This document shows, piece after piece, positions 35,878-50,500 of a stretch of DNA of 60,647 nucleotides; position 1 is the stretch's first letter; every line of letters starts with the position of its first letter. Source of the stretch: Scenedesmus sp. ARA3 (lineage: Eukaryota; Chlorophyta; Chlorophyceae; Sphaeropleales; Scenedesmaceae); NCBI GenBank assembly GCA_004335835.1, contig RWJK01001861.1, forward strand, positions 1 through 60,647, read 5' to 3'. Below the pieces are notes generated by a model that was not told the origin of the DNA, ran no database searches, and saw only the letters and a list, made by a program, of their open reading frames with translations. The position numbers were made by a program, and so were the translations under genes.

Positions 35878-38697
35878 GCAGCAGCTGTGTGAGCAGCTAT
35901 GGGCGCTGGACTGGCAGGGCCTTGCGCGGCACGTGCTGCTGGCACACGCGTGGCTGGTGCAGGTGGGTGCAGGTAGTTGGTGATGTTATGTAACAAAGCA
36001 ACACTTGGAATTGTTGGTTTCAAAGCATGCTGTTGGCGTGGTGCAGCGTCTTCTTACCTGCTACAACATGATTGTGGGGTTGCTTGGCTTGATGCAGCGC
36101 TGCTTTAGCCGCCAAGTGCTGAAATCTAGATGCTGCTGAATTCTAGATGGCCATGACAGCTGCTTATCTCTGGGAAAGTGTTCACACGTTTTGTAGCCTA
36201 ATCGACCTGTTCCTTGGATCAAAACTGCCTACTATGTTTTACTCGCATGGGCCGCAGGTTCAGGGCGACCTGTGGGTGGGCAATGGCGAGGATGCTGTCA
36301 TTTTCATGCAGGCAGCCCTTTACATGAATGCAGCCAAACCTATACCTCTTTTCATGCATTCATTTGGGCCGCAGGTGCAGGGCCACCTGTGGGTGCGCAA
36401 CAAACGTCTTGCTACTGTTTGCACATTCAACCCAAACGTACTGTTTAGGTATTCTGTGTATTTATGTGGGCCGCAGGTGCAGGGCCACCTGTGGGTGCGC
36501 AATGGCGAGGATGCTGTCAGTGCACATTCAAACCAAATATGCTGTTTAGGTATTCTTTATATTTATGTGGCCGCAGGTACAGGGCCACCTGTGGGTGCGC
36601 AATGGCGAGGATGCTGTCAGTGCACTGAAGATCTACTACTCGGTGAGTGACATGTTATAACGTTACTTGTGGTGTTCAAAGCAGCTACACATGTATTGCA
36701 TGCCTACTGCTCAGTTACCACCGCCCTGCCATGGTGTTTGTATTTGGCGCTGCTATAGAATGTATTGTGGAGCATGTAATGTAATGTAATGTAATGTAAT
36801 GTAGTGTAACGTGGCAGATGACATTGTCGTTAAAGCTAGTGTGATTTGCCTCTGGCCCTGCAAGCAATACACTCCTATCTACCTGACACGACTGATCAAA
36901 GCTGCTGCTGCTGCTGCTGCTGCTGCTGTCCTGCCCCCTACAGAGCAAGGAGTTCCTGCTGCTGCCAGACATGCTGCTGCTGCAATGCTGGCTGGCTGCT
37001 GCAGCACCCAGCAGCAGCTGCCCGGTGCTGCTGGCTGGCCTGGGGGGCCTGCCGCTGCTGCAAGCCGCAGGTATTCTTTTATGGTGCTGGTCTTCATGGT
37101 GTCGTTCCCTTGCACAGTCATTGGTGTCACTTCAATTTCATGCTGTTGCAGCTCTGCTGGTCAGCACACTGCAGAGCTTGCAGGCGTAAAAGCGTAGAAC
37201 AGCAATGCAGCTGTGCAGTGTGGCATCTGGCTGGTGGGCTGCGGGGCTGGCTGGCTGCGGCAGCACCCAGCAGCAGCTACCAGGTGCTGCTGGCGTCACT
37301 AGGGGGCCTGCCGCTGCTGCAAGCTGCGGGTATGCTTTTATGGTGCTGGTCCTCATGCTATTGCTTTGTTATACATCTAGTGGTATTGAATTGCATGGTG
37401 TTGCGGCTGTTGTGTTCATCGCGCTGCCGAGCTTTCAACTTGAGCTGTGCAGTGTTTCATCTGGCTGATGTACTATAGTGCTGGCTGGCAGCAGCACCTG
37501 CCCGGTGCTGCTGGCTGGCCTGGGTGGCATGCCGCTGCTGCAAGCTGCAGGTGATCGTTTGGTGCTGTTCCTCATGCTGTTACGCGGTTTTACATCTAGT
37601 GGTCTTGAATTGCATGGTGTTGCGGCTGTTGTTGTGTTCATCGCGCTGCTGAACTTTCAACTTTAGCTGTGCAGTGTTTCATCTGGCTGATGTATTATAG
37701 TGCTGGCTGGCAGCAGCAGCTGCCCGGTGCTGCTGGCTGGCCTGGGAGGCCTGCCGCTGCTGCAAGCCGCAGGTTGGTGGTATGTCTGCACGCTTTGCTG
37801 TTGTTATGTACATACATATATGGAGTTCGAATTCAAGCTGCATTGCACCTACCCTGCTTTAGCAGCAGGGATCGTGTCAGCCGGCGCCTGCCATATTATC
37901 ATGTTGAGTTGCCGCCTGCCCTGTGCTGCTCTCCCACCCCTCGTGAACATCCCAGTTTCCTGCTGTTGCCACTTGTCCTGCTGACCTGCGCACAACCAGG
38001 ACTTGTGCCAGCTGACATTGCCCCAACGCCGCCAGCAGCAGCGTTGCTGTCCCAGCTGTCTGAGGCTGCCACGCACCTAAACACTAGTGCTTCCTGCTGC
38101 CGTGTCATGCTTTCCTGCTCCCCCAAACAGGCCTGCTGCAAGATGAGACCATTTCCGCACCGCCAGCAGCAGCACTGCTGTCGCAGCTGTCTGAGGCTGC
38201 CACGCGCCTGGGGCTGGAGGCTGGGCTGCGGCTGCTGGTGGTGCTACTACGCGACAGAACAACAGGCGGCCAGGATGCACGCACGCGCTGCAGGTGCGGC
38301 GTGCTTTGTGTGTGGCTTGTGTTGTGCTATGTGTGTGTATGCCACAAAAAAAGGACTCAGTAGCTTTGTTCTCACAAGAGAAGATCTGGGATCTGAATTA
38401 GTGAGGGGCTTCAATGATCAATGTTCAACACTGCGCGAATCCATGGTAGCTCTTGGTGGGCTGCCATGCGCTTGGCGCTGGAAGCTGGGCTGCGGCTGCT
38501 GGTGGTGCTGCTGCGAGACAGAACAACAGGCAGCCAGGATGCGCGCACGCGCTGCGGGTGCGTCATGCGGCTTGCTGCGATTAGTTTGTGGGTAGACATG
38601 ACTTGGCGCTGTGTCCATGGTTACAGATGAGTTTTAAAAACTGATGAAGTGCTTTGTAAGTTACGGTTGCGTGCTGTTGCGGCTGTGACGCATCCGC

Positions 38698-38734
<37 letters not shown>

Positions 38735-39395
38735 GCTGCTGCTGCTGCTGCTGCAGGTTGCTGCTGTTGCACTGGCTGGCGGTTGGCGACTGGAGCTACA
38801 CACAGCTGGTGGAGCAGCTGCCTGCAGACCTGCAGGTGGGTGGGTTGGCATTGCTGCTGCTGCTGCTGCTGCCAGTTTTTTCTGCTGCTGTTGCTTCCAC
38901 CAGACAGCATGTGTTGATGCTGTTTGTCTGCGAACAGTGCATCCGCTGTACTGGTGAGCCATTCAGCAGTTGCCGTTTGCATGTTTTACTAGCTGGCGGT
39001 AGGTGACTGGAGCTACACGCAGCTGGTGGAGCAACTGCCCGCTGACCTGCAGGTGCGCTGCGTGTTGTTCTTTTTTGCTGCTGCTGTTGCTTCATTTGTT
39101 CTTGTGTGTGCTGCTTGTAAAGCTACACGCAGCTGGTGGAGCAGCTGCCCGCTGACCTGCAGGTGTGTGGGTTGGCACGTCTTCTTGAGAGAGGATAGTT
39201 ACACTGTGGTCCTAGCAAGAGCCAAGAGCCTTCTGCGCATTGCTGCGCTTTCGGAAGCTGCCTGCGAACTTACAGACACAGGGAGCTCAAGCACCAGTTG
39301 TTTGCGCCTGTAGGCAGCTGCCTTGTAGATGTTGTGCAGCTGTGCTGCGCCCTAAGTTTGGTGGATTTCAAGTTTGAACGGTTGTCTGCTGCCGC

Positions 39396-39431
<36 letters not shown>

Positions 39432-42400
39432 AGGAGCAGCCGTCACTGGTGGAGGAGGCGCTTGCTGAGCTGGCAGTGTTCAGGCAGCCCAAGCTGGGGG
39501 CAGCAGGGTACTACTGCCTCAAGTGCGCGGCTTCAGTAATCGAGTCTCATTGTTTGAGTGGTTTCAACTTGACTTTTGTGGATGCTCTGTTGAATGGGTA
39601 TGTTGCAGCTGGCAGTGTTCAGGCAGCCCAAGCTGGGAGCTGCTGGCTACTACTGCCTCAAGTGAGCGGCTTGCTGCATCTGCTTGATCAACTCGAGGTG
39701 GCTTAATCTGCAGCGTAATTGTGTTGTTGTCATGTGGCGTGTGCATCCTAGGATTTGATCACTGAGCGCCTATCTGGATGGCGCTCGATTGCTGCACTCA
39801 TCACTGCCATGCAGGCGGGAGCACTCGAAGACATGGGACCCTCACTTTCTTCACTACAGCCGGCCAGCGCTGCAGCGAGCCCTGGCCCGCGCTGCTTAGT
39901 GTGACAGATATTCACAACACTAAGAACAAACATATCTTAATTCCTGCTGTGCAGACGCGAGCACTGGAAGACATGGGACCCCCACTTCCTGCACTACAGC
40001 CGACCAGCCCTGCAGCGCGCCCTAGCACGTGCATCTGACCTGGCAGACTATCAGCCAGCCTGGCAGCTGCAGCCGCCGGCAGCTGCTCTGCCACCGCTAC
40101 TTGCACCGCTAGAAGCACTGCCGGCTAATCCCTGGGTGCTGAAACTGGTGCGGTATGTGCTGGCAAGTGCAGTAGATGGTGAGCCGTGGGGTTTAGCGGC
40201 TGCAGTGACCTGGCAGGCGGAGGCGATGACTGGTGCTGCACTTGGCTGGTCACAACAGCAGCAGCAGCAGCAGGATCAGCCGGCAGCAGCAGCAGATGGT
40301 ATGGATCCAGCAGCAGCAGGTGGTACGGCAGCAGCAGCAGCAGCAGCAGCAGCGCAGCAGCTGCTGCTGCGGCTGTCCAGTGGCAGGAGGCGAAGGAGAA
40401 GTTCACTGCCAACTTCAGGAAGCCCTGTCACTGAAGATATGGTGCTGTCATCCCTGAACTTACTGAGCCTCGGATTACATAGCGTGAGGCGGCGGTTAGA
40501 TCAGGGGCGTGTGGCGTCACTCGGCAGGACGAGTGACACAGCAGCGGGCAGTAGCAGCAGCAGCAGCAGTGCGGGTGCATTTGCGTTTGGTAGCAAGGGA
40601 GAGGCTGCAGGAATTCTCAGCAGAGAGGAGTGTGAAGTTCTGGAGGAAGTTCTCAGTGCCAGTGGAGTGAGAAGTTGGGAGTACCAGGGGCCAGGGCTGG
40701 CGTCACTAGTGACACCAGCAGGAGCGTCACTAGTGACACCTGCCGGCACCAGCCAGGCCTCGGGTGACACCCACACATCATCAGCAGCAGCAGTGAGAGC
40801 GGCCAGCAACAGCAGCAGCAGCCGCAGTGGGCAGGGGCAGCTGCCAGGACTAGTTCCTACGCTGCTGCTGCTGTCACGTGGCAGCACAGCAGCACCCTCA
40901 CCTTACAGCAGTGCCCCTGCCAGCAGGCGAGGCGCAGCAGACCTGCCGCCACCCCCTGCTGCTGCTGCTGCTGCTGCTGGTAACGGCGCTGTCCTCAGTG
41001 ACGATGTGGTGCAGTGTGCAAAAGCGCTGCTGCCGCTGGCTCAGGAGGTTTTGGGCAGGGTTCAGGGTCTGCTGAGACCTGAGCAGGCTGCTGCTGCTGG
41101 CCAGGGTGTGCACGTTGAGGTTCAGGACGACAGGAAGGAACAAGCGAGGGCTAGACAGGTAGGCAGGCGAGGTTTTGTGGGACTGCACTCTGGGGCGTAC
41201 AATGCTTTCAAATTGAAAGAGTGCAAATATGCAGTATTCTGGGTGACAGCAAGGAGCAGGCCAGAGCACGATATGTGCGTTTTGGAGTATCGAATCATGG
41301 CTTTTGGGCAGGGTTCAGGGGCTGCTGAGACCTGAGCAGGCTGCTGCTGCTGGCCAGGGTGTGCATGTTGAGGTTCGGGATGACAGGAGAGAGCAAGCCA
41401 GAGCGCGACAGGTGCGTGGCTGGGTGTTTCAACAAATGTATTGTGGGATGTGCAGACCATGCTAAGACCTCGATGTGAGGTTCAGGACGACAGGAAGGAG
41501 CAAGGCAGCGCCAGACAGGTGCGCTTGTGGGGGTTTGTTATTGTTTTGTTGGGCAGGGTTCAGGGGGTGTTGAGACCTGAGGAGGCTGCTGCTGCTGGCC
41601 AGGGTGTGCATGTTGAGGTTCAAGATGACAGGAAGGAGCAAGCCAGAGCGCGACAGGTGCGTGGCTAGGCGTTTTAAGACATGTATTGTGGGGTGTGCAG
41701 ACCATGCTAAGACCTCGTTCTGAGGTTCAGGATGACAGGAAGGAGCAAGGCAGCGCCAGACAGGTGCGGTTGTGGGGGTTTGGTTACTGTTTTGTCCGGC
41801 AGGGTTCAGGCGCTGCTGAGACCTGAGCAGGCTGCTGCTGCTGGCCAGGGTTCACATGTTGAGGTTCAGGACGACAGGAAGGAGCAGGCTAGAGCGCGAC
41901 ATGTGCGCTAAACAACCATTTTTATGAGATTGTTGCGTGTGCGGGCGGCAGGGAAAGAGTCGCTTGCAATGCCTGATTGACTGGGCCTACAGCAAGCCCT
42001 TCCCTGCTGCAACTTTCTGTACATGTTGAGGTTCAGGATGACAGGAAAGAGCAAGGAAGGGCCAGACAGGTGCATGGATATATGGTGGTGTCTCTGTGAA
42101 TGCAATGCCCGTTGGCACACTATCCTGGTTGTATGTGCCCAACCCGCACCTCACACACATGCGTGGTCAACCCGATGCTCTTTTAGTCATGCTGCAGCAG
42201 GCGTGCCAAGCAGTTGGCAGCATCAGGCGGAAAATACTTCCATGCAGCCCAAGTGCCATTCGTGGCCCAGAAATCATCACTTCTATGCATCGTCCATCTA
42301 GCGTCACATCCATGTTGTCTGATTTGTGTGCCGCAGGCAGCTGCGCTTGCAAAGCTGCGCGCGCAACAGACAGCATTCCTGCAAGCCGCCGACATAATGG

Positions 42401-42736
42401 AGACAGACGATGACGGCGGCAGCAGCAGCAGCGAGGACGAGCCGGCAGCAGCAACAGCAGGGGCAGGTGCTGCACGCAATGCAGGACCCAGCAATAGCAG
42501 CAGACAGGAGATAGGTTATCTGGATCTGGAGATACCTGATGCAGCTGCACAACAACAGCAGCAGCAGCAGCATCAGCAGCAGCGTGATGCTACCATACCC
42601 GTGCAACAGCAGCAGTGTGCAGCTGCAGTGTGCGCTGATTCTGCAGGTGCATCATTACAGCAGCAGCAGCAGCAGCAGCAGCAGCACAGTCATTGCCGGG
42701 GCTGGAAGTGGCAGCAGCACCTGGGGCATCACGGCT

Positions 42737-42768
<32 letters not shown>

Positions 42769-43323
42769 AGCGTGATTGAGCAATCTGTGGTGCTTGGCCG
42801 GCTGCAGCAGCTGCCGGGGGAGTGTGTGGTGTGCAGGGAGGCAGATGAGGGGAGGGGCCCGCTGGCCTGGCTTGCGCACGTGCAGGTGAGCACATGCATA
42901 GTAGCATCGGGTGTACAATGAAGCATCTTGTTCGGTCCAAACAGCAGTAGCATCGGGTGTACAATGAAGCATCTTGTACCGTCCAAACACCTGCTGTCAC
43001 AATATGGCTTGTACTTCTTGGTAGAATCACATGCCCTGCTTGTCAGGAGGCGAGGGGCCCGCCGGCCTGGCTGGCGCACTGCAGGTGAGGGGTGGTAAGG
43101 GTTTTAGTGATGTTTCCTTGCGACACACATCATTGTATACCAAGGTTCTTCTGCAGCCTTCCGAACCGGGTGTGTCGTGTGTAATGCAGCGCCTCCAGCA
43201 CAACTGAACCTTCATTCGCGTCTTGCCGATTTGCCGTCTAGCAGCAGCCCCAGCAGCAGTTTTGATGTGTTTGGCTGACTTCAGCTTCCCGCTCTCTGTG
43301 CTGTCGCTGACTGTTCCCTCCCT

Positions 43324-43374
<51 letters not shown>

Positions 43375-46205
43375 AGGTGTGCGGCACCATGGCGCGCGCA
43401 ATGCAGCAGCCGGCCCCCTGGTCAGCACCTGTCAGTCCCTCCCCTGAGCAGCTGATCAACCCCCTCAGCAGCAGCAGCAGCAGCAGCAGCGGCCAGGGTT
43501 CAGTGCTGGCAGGGTTTAGCTGGTCCGAGGTTGGGGTTCAGTATGGGGTTTATGACGCGCTGCCGGGGCTGCACATGACGTGCTGCGGGCACATGATGCA
43601 CACCAGCTGCTATGCTGCACACAGGTGACCGTCCATGTTTTCAGTTGTTTTGCACGCTTTGAATGGATGAGCATGCATTGCAAACCCTGCTGCTGTTGCA
43701 TGATGCTGTGCTGCGGGCACAGGATGCACACCAGCTGCTACGCTGCACATAGGTGAGGCTTCTGGTTGTGGACTATGATGCTATAGCATGTGTACAACTG
43801 CCATGAACTGTTGGGTTATCGCTGACATATGCATATCATGGTACTGGCTTGTAAGCGGCTGTGGTGGCACATGATGCACACCAGCTTCTACGGTGCACAC
43901 AGGGGAGGCTTGGATGTTGAGGGATCGGTATGTTATCATCCAGCAAATGCCTGTGACTGCCTTGTATCACCACAGCAAACACCTCCTTCTCTGCTTTGTC
44001 TACGTGTACGAATAAGCAGGTGTCACTGGTACCCCTGATCTCCAACCCACATCCCTTATAGCTTGCACAACATGAGATTGAGCTCACTGGTTGCTACTAT
44101 GTGTGTTCAATCACAGGCAGCAGCTGGTGTCGCTGGCGCGCGCCCGCCGGCCCTACGCTGGGGCTGAGCTGCTTGCCCCTGGCAGCACGGAGATGCTCTG
44201 CCCGCTGTGCAGGTGGGGAGGAAATACTGTATCAGGGCTCAGCGGCGTCCATGTTTCATGCATGTTGAAGTGGAGTGGCGAGGGGTTGTTCTCTTGTTCA
44301 CATACACATCAGCAGAGCTGTGCACATTTCTGGGGATCTGCACGGCTCTAAGGCAGGTGAGGGCTGAGCTGCTGGCCCCTGGCAGCACGGAGATGCTGTG
44401 CCCGCTGTGCAGGTGGGAAGTGAAACTGTTGTTTCAGGGCTCAGCGCCGTCCATTACTGCAGTGTTCACGAGCATGCGTCGGTCTCATTGTGCATACTTG
44501 ATGTGGTGTGGTCAAAGGTTGAGCAGAGGCACGCACACATACACACATACACACAACTCAACCAAGCTGTGCACGTCCCTGGGGCCTTGCGCGGCTCTAA
44601 GGCAGGTGAGGGCTGAGCTGCTGGCCCCTGGCAGCACAGAGATGCTGTGCCCGCTGTGCAGGTTCGGTTGAGATCAGGTTTTGGGTGCAGAGGCAAGGTC
44701 CAGGTCTGCGCAGGTATGCTGTGCATGTAGTCAGGGGCAAATGGGTGCATGAAGTTGACCTGTGTGTTCACAGCAGCAATCTTACATTGCAACCTGTGCT
44801 TCCATGTGCATCAAACGCAGGCGCATCAGCAACTGCCAACTGCCAGCTGTATCGCTCAGCACCGATGGCAAGAGCACCCTGCTGCAGCAGCAGCAGCAAC
44901 AGCAGCAAGATGACACCCCAATCCAGCAGCAGCAGCAGCAGCCTGCAGGCGATGCCATGGACATAGACCTTACCAGCCAACAGCAGCAGCAGCAGCATGA
45001 GCGGGAGGAAGCAGCAGATGCAGAAGCTGCTGCAGCAGCAGTAGTAGGCCCAATGTCTCCCTCTGAGCCTGCAGCAGCAGCAGCAGCAGGGCTAGCCTCC
45101 CCGCCTGTCTACATAGCACAGCCTGATCACAACCAGCAGCAGCAACAGCAGCAGCAGCAGCAGGGTGCTGCGTCAAGTCCCAGTAGAGTAATCGCCCTCG
45201 GGGGTTACATGCTGGGCCTTGTGCAGCACATGCTGACGAGGCACGGCCCCCACCACCATAATCACGATCACAGTCAGCAGCTTGATTACAATCAGCAGCA
45301 TGAGCAGCAGGAATCTGCTGGCACTGTTGGTTTGTGGGGCCAGCTGCAGCAGCAGCAGCAGGGTTCAGCTCCTGGTGGTTTTGGGGGTTTAGGGCTTGTG
45401 GCCTCGCCGCGGTTTGGGCTGCTGGTGCGGGGGTTGCTGGGGCAGGCGCAGCGACAGAAGCTGGACTGGAAGAATTTGTTGGCTGCTGCACTGAAAAACA
45501 CGGTGAGCACATGTGCTGCTTCTCCATTCTACAAGTGACGACAAAAGTATACCAGTTTAAATTTGCAGTGACATAATCTCGGGAAGTTTCTATTTGGTTT
45601 TGTGCTTTTGGCTCTGCGGTTTGGGCTGCTGGTGCGGGGGCTGCTGGGGCAGGCGCAGCGGCAGAAGCTGGACTGGAAAAACATGATGGCAGCGGCACTC
45701 AAGAACACGGTGAGTAGTTATGTCTTAACCTATTTTTTTGACAACAAAACCGCTTACCAAACTCGACTGCTTGCTAGGTACACAGATGCTGGAGTGCACA
45801 AGTTTGCTGGGAGCAGCGCTGAAACGTTTGTCAAGCAGTGGGACTGTGCCAGTGATACGACAGATGCACAGAGTTTTAAAGTGTTTTGAAGCTAGGCTGC
45901 AAGCACCACGCTGTCTATGGTGTGATTTGCTGCTTGAATCACTTATTACGGTCTTGTTCGCTGTAACAACTTGCAGCCATTGTTATGTTGATGTGTTGTT
46001 CACACCCTGTTGTGTGCAGGGCGACTGTGCACTTGCAGCTCTGCCATACCTCCAGCAGCAGCAGCAGCAGCAGCAGCCAGCTGACACATCTGAAGCTGCA
46101 GCAGCATCAGCAGTGGCAGCAGCAATCACTGGCCGGCACAGCAGCAGCGACGGCAGCCGCCAGGCCCAGGCCAGCAATCAAAACACAGCAGCAGCAGCAT
46201 TGCCT

Positions 46206-46242
<37 letters not shown>

Positions 46243-46860
46243 GTTCAGGCTGGCAGGTGCAGTCCCTGCAGCAGGTGCTACTGGCTCAGCAGCAGCAGCT
46301 GGCGGCGGCTGCAGGTGCTGCTGCTGGCACCAGCAGTGCCGGCACTGCTGCTGCTGCTGCGCTGCTGCCGTCGCTGCTGCTGAGTCTGCTGGGTCATGGC
46401 ATTGCACACTTTGAGTGCATGAAGCGGCCACTACCGCGTGAGGGCTTTGTTGCTGCTCCTACTGCTTCTGCTGCTTCTGGTGGTAATGGAGGTGATGCAG
46501 CAGCCGTAGCAGGTATCCAGCAGCTTCAGGGCAACACAGCGATCCTCCCAGGAAATGCAGCAGCAGCAGCAGCAGCAGCAGGAGGCTTAACGTCAGCTTC
46601 TGGTGCCGGCGGCAGCAGCAGCAGCAGCAGCAGCAGTGGCTTAGCTGGGTCTAGTGCTGTACTTGAGGCAGCTCAGTGGAGGTCACTGCAGGCAGTAGCA
46701 GCACTGGCAGTAGTGGAGCTTGGCTGCAGAGCAGCAGCACCTGCAGCAGCAGCTACAGGACAAGCAGCTGCAGGTGAATCTACAGCAGCAGCTGCAGCAG
46801 CAGCAGCGCAGGCAGCAGCAGCACATCAGCAGAGCTTCAGGCTTCTGTTGGAGCTGCTGT

Positions 46861-46902
<42 letters not shown>

Positions 46903-47490
46903 TGTCCTCGGCAGCAGCAGCAGCAGCAGCAGCAGTGCTGCCGCCGTGCATTGACAGCGCCTCATCGCTCGCCCCTGCAGTGAACTGGCCCGCTGCTGCA
47001 GCAGCTGCTGCTGCTGACACCGCCGCAGTGGCTGCCAAACTGGCTGGTCAGCAGATCAAAACCCTAAGCCCTGTGCAGCTAGCTGGGGCTTTGCACGGGG
47101 TTGATGTTACAGTGGGGCCAGCAACCCACCGCAGACTCAGCAGCAGCAGCAGCAGCAGCAGCAGGCGTCACAGCAGCGAGGAAACTGCTGCTGCGCATGT
47201 GCGTGCTACTGTCCAGGGTGTGAGCATGTGGCCGGTGCTGGTCAAAGCTCCAGGGTTTAGTCCTGGTGCCTTGCCAGAACCCCAGCAGCAGCAGCAGCAG
47301 CAGCAGCTGAGTCACTGGCTGGCTTTGGCTGCTTTAGGTGATCCCTGGCTGCTGCTGCTGGAGGCGTTTGCAGCAGGACTGCGGGCTGTGGCCATCACGC
47401 AGCAGTGGCAGCAGCAGCAGCTGCAGCAGCGGCAGCAGCAGCAGGAGATGCTAGAGATGGCTGAAAGCACGGGTGTTGTGTCACACATGC

Positions 47491-47521
<31 letters not shown>

Positions 47522-50500
47522 CGGCGGTAGTGTGGCAGCTGATGCAGGTCGTGGCAGCAGTGCTGTTGCAGCTGTTGTGACTGAAGCAGAGACAGCAGTG
47601 TGGTTCCAGCAGCCTGCGGAGCTTCTGCAGCAGCTGCTGATGCTGCTGGCTCCTGCTGCTGCTGCTCAAGCTGCAGTGTGGGCGCTGGGTCAGCTAACCA
47701 CACTTCCAGCCTGGCTGGCAACAGCAGCAGCAGCAGCAGACACTGGAGCTTGTGGAGGCTGTAGCTGCTCAGCTGTTGCCATACCTGCACAGGGCCTACC
47801 TGCTGCACTGCCTGCTGCAGCAGCAGCAGCCGTCAGCTGACCTGCTGGGAAGCTACAGTAGCATATGCTACCGACACACCTTCAGCAGCAGCATTGAAGG
47901 GGGCGTACTAAAGACATCGGATGGCACACAAGCAGCAGCAGCAGCAGCTGCTGCAGCAGCAGCAGCAGTTGGCAGCAGTCTGCTGCCCAGTCAGCAGGCT
48001 GCGCTGCTGCTGGCTCAGCTGCAGCTGCCAGACCTGCCACATCTGCTGCAGGCGGCTGTGGCAGCACCAGCCGTGCAGCGCGCCATTGCTGCTGCTGCTG
48101 CTGCTGCTGCTGTCTCAGCAGCAACGGTGCCGCCTGCTGCTACGGCAGCTGCCGCTGCGCTGAGTTGGCTCAGCAGCAGCATGCTGCAGCAGGCAGCAAC
48201 AAACCTCACAGCAGCCCTCTCTGCCACTCCAGCAGCCAGCTTCACACCCCAGCAGCAGCAGCAGCAGTTGATCAAGCCTCTGCTGCTGCTGCCGCGCCGG
48301 CCCTGCTTCATGCCTCTGCCAGAGCAGTACCAGGAGCTGTACCTGGCCTTGAGTGAGATGCCGTGTGTGGTGTGTGGGCAGGTGCCTGACCAAGGCTCAG
48401 AGCACCACTTTCAGCAGCAGCAGCAGCAGCGAGCACTTTGCCTGGTGACTGGCAGGTGAGCCATGTTCAGTGTCAATACACTTTCTTTATCATCAACAAG
48501 AAGGAGCTGGGTTGTTTTGTTGCTGGGTGTTTGCTGCTACCCCAGCCCATATGTGTGTGCAGCAGTATCAGGAGCTGTACCTGGCCCTGAGTGAGATGCC
48601 CTGCGGGGTGTGGGCAGGTGCCTGACCAAGGTTCGGAGCACCACTTTCAGCAGCAGCAGCAGCGAGCACTTTGCCTGGTGACTGGCAGGTGAGGCTTCTT
48701 GAAGGTTCATTTGGCAAGTCTTAGTTTCATGGTGTGTTGTTGCATCTCAGTGCTGCCCCGACCCATGCCTCTGACGTGTGTGGGCAGGTGCCTGATCAAG
48801 GTTTGCAGCACCACTTTCAGCAGCAGCAGCAGCGCGCACTATGCTTACTCACTGGCAGGTGCGACTGCTTTGTTTTGAACTGTGCCTTGTTGTGTCAGAA
48901 AGCCTTTATTTTTGATGTGGTGCATTTTTGCTGCCCCAGTTTGTGTGTGTGTGTGTGGCGTATGTGGGCAGGTGTCTGATCAAGCTTCAGAGCACCACTT
49001 TCAGCAACAGCAGCAGCGAGCACTGTGCTTGGTGACTGGCAGGTGAGCCATGTTCAGTGTCATTGCACTGTTTTTATTCTAAAAAAAGAGCCTGGGTTGT
49101 GTTGTTATTGGGTGTTGTGTGCTACCCCAGCCCATATTTGTGCAGCAGTATCAAGAGCTGTACCAAGCCCTCGGCTACAGGCACGGCAACATGCTGGCCC
49201 GCACGCTGTTTCATTCGGTGCGCAGGCTGCTGCACAGGCTGCCCTGCTTCGATTTTGTCAGGTGCAGCGGCGCTGCTGGTGGCGCAGAGCAGCTGCACAA
49301 AGTCTTCTACACCAAGACTGATGCAAGTACAACCTGTTGGCACTGAGGCGCCCCTTGGTTCTGTTCTGGTGCAGGCTGCTGTGCGCCACCCAACGCTGCC
49401 CGGCTTCTATTTGTCAAGCGCTGCTGGTGGCGCAGTGCACTGCACGAAGACTATCCTAGGTACTGCCTGTTGGTACTGAGATGTTTCCTGGATCTTTGCT
49501 GCTGCAGGTTGCTGTGTGCAACGCCAGGGTGCCCTGCTTCCATTTCGTCAGGCGCAGCGGCGCTGCTGGTGGCGCAGGGCGGCGGCGCGGCGGGGCTGCT
49601 GCTGCTGCGCAGCAGCCGCTTCATGGCTGAGCGGCCGAGCCGCAGCACACAATGCCAGAGCCCCTACAGGTGTGTGTTTGAGTGCATTTTGTTGAGATGT
49701 AGGTAACGTGTGCCGCTGTTGTGTGAGGAGTGTAGCTTGGGGCTGATGGGTTGTATCAGCAGCCGCTGCATGGCTGAGCGGCCTAGCAGGAGCACACAAT
49801 GCCAGAGCCCCTACAGGTGGGTTTGTGTTGTTTACAAATGGTTAATATTGTTCATGTACGCATTTGACTGAAGTGGGCATTACAGTAATGTATTCTATCA
49901 GGCTTGGGACCAACACCAGGTTTTTAATCTCTGGCGTGGCGTTATGTGATGAGGTTTTGGTTGCTGCACTGGCCTGACAGTGCGATGTGGCAGCCGCTTC
50001 ATGCCATATGGCTGAGCGGCTCAGCAGGAGCACACAATGCCAGAGCCCCTACAGGTGAGCGGGTGTTGTGCAGTATGCTGGACATATTGTGTATTGTGCA
50101 GTTTTGGGTGTTGGTTGTTGCATTCGGCTGATGGTGAGCTGTGGCAGCCGCTGCATGGCTGAGCGGCCTAGCAGGAGCACGCAGTGCCAGAGCCCTTACA
50201 GGTGTGTGGGTGTGTGGCTGGTCACAACGCTTGCTTGCAGATGTAGCCTGTTTGCTTGTGACATTTCCGCCGCACTCTGTGCACCACAACTGGGGCTGTC
50301 CGCTGTGTTCCCTACCTCTTTAATACTCAGCAAAAAAGTGTGCAAATTTGTCTCTTGCCCCTGCAGGGATCACGCGGTAGAGACTGGACCACACACAACT
50401 GGGGCCGCCCGCTGCACCCCTGCGACCCAAGCTCACTCGTTCTTTGCACCAGCTAATGCTGCTGCTTCTACTGATGCTGACGTTGTGCTGCAGGGACCAG

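Larger units (their letters stand above)
42337..44833 (+). other. RING-H2 region of the E3 ligase
   Basis: After a basic AAALAKLRAQQ helix comes ECVVCREADEGRGPLAWLAHVQ (first Cys pair, 42824-42885). HMTCCGHMMHTSCYAAHR follows with the Cys/His ligands in exon 43377-43624, then LCPLCRRISNCQLPA across exons 44117-44212 and 44821 onward. Spacing and the NCQLPA tail match the UBR1/PRT6 RING, which contacts the E2 enzyme. Confidence 0.87.
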
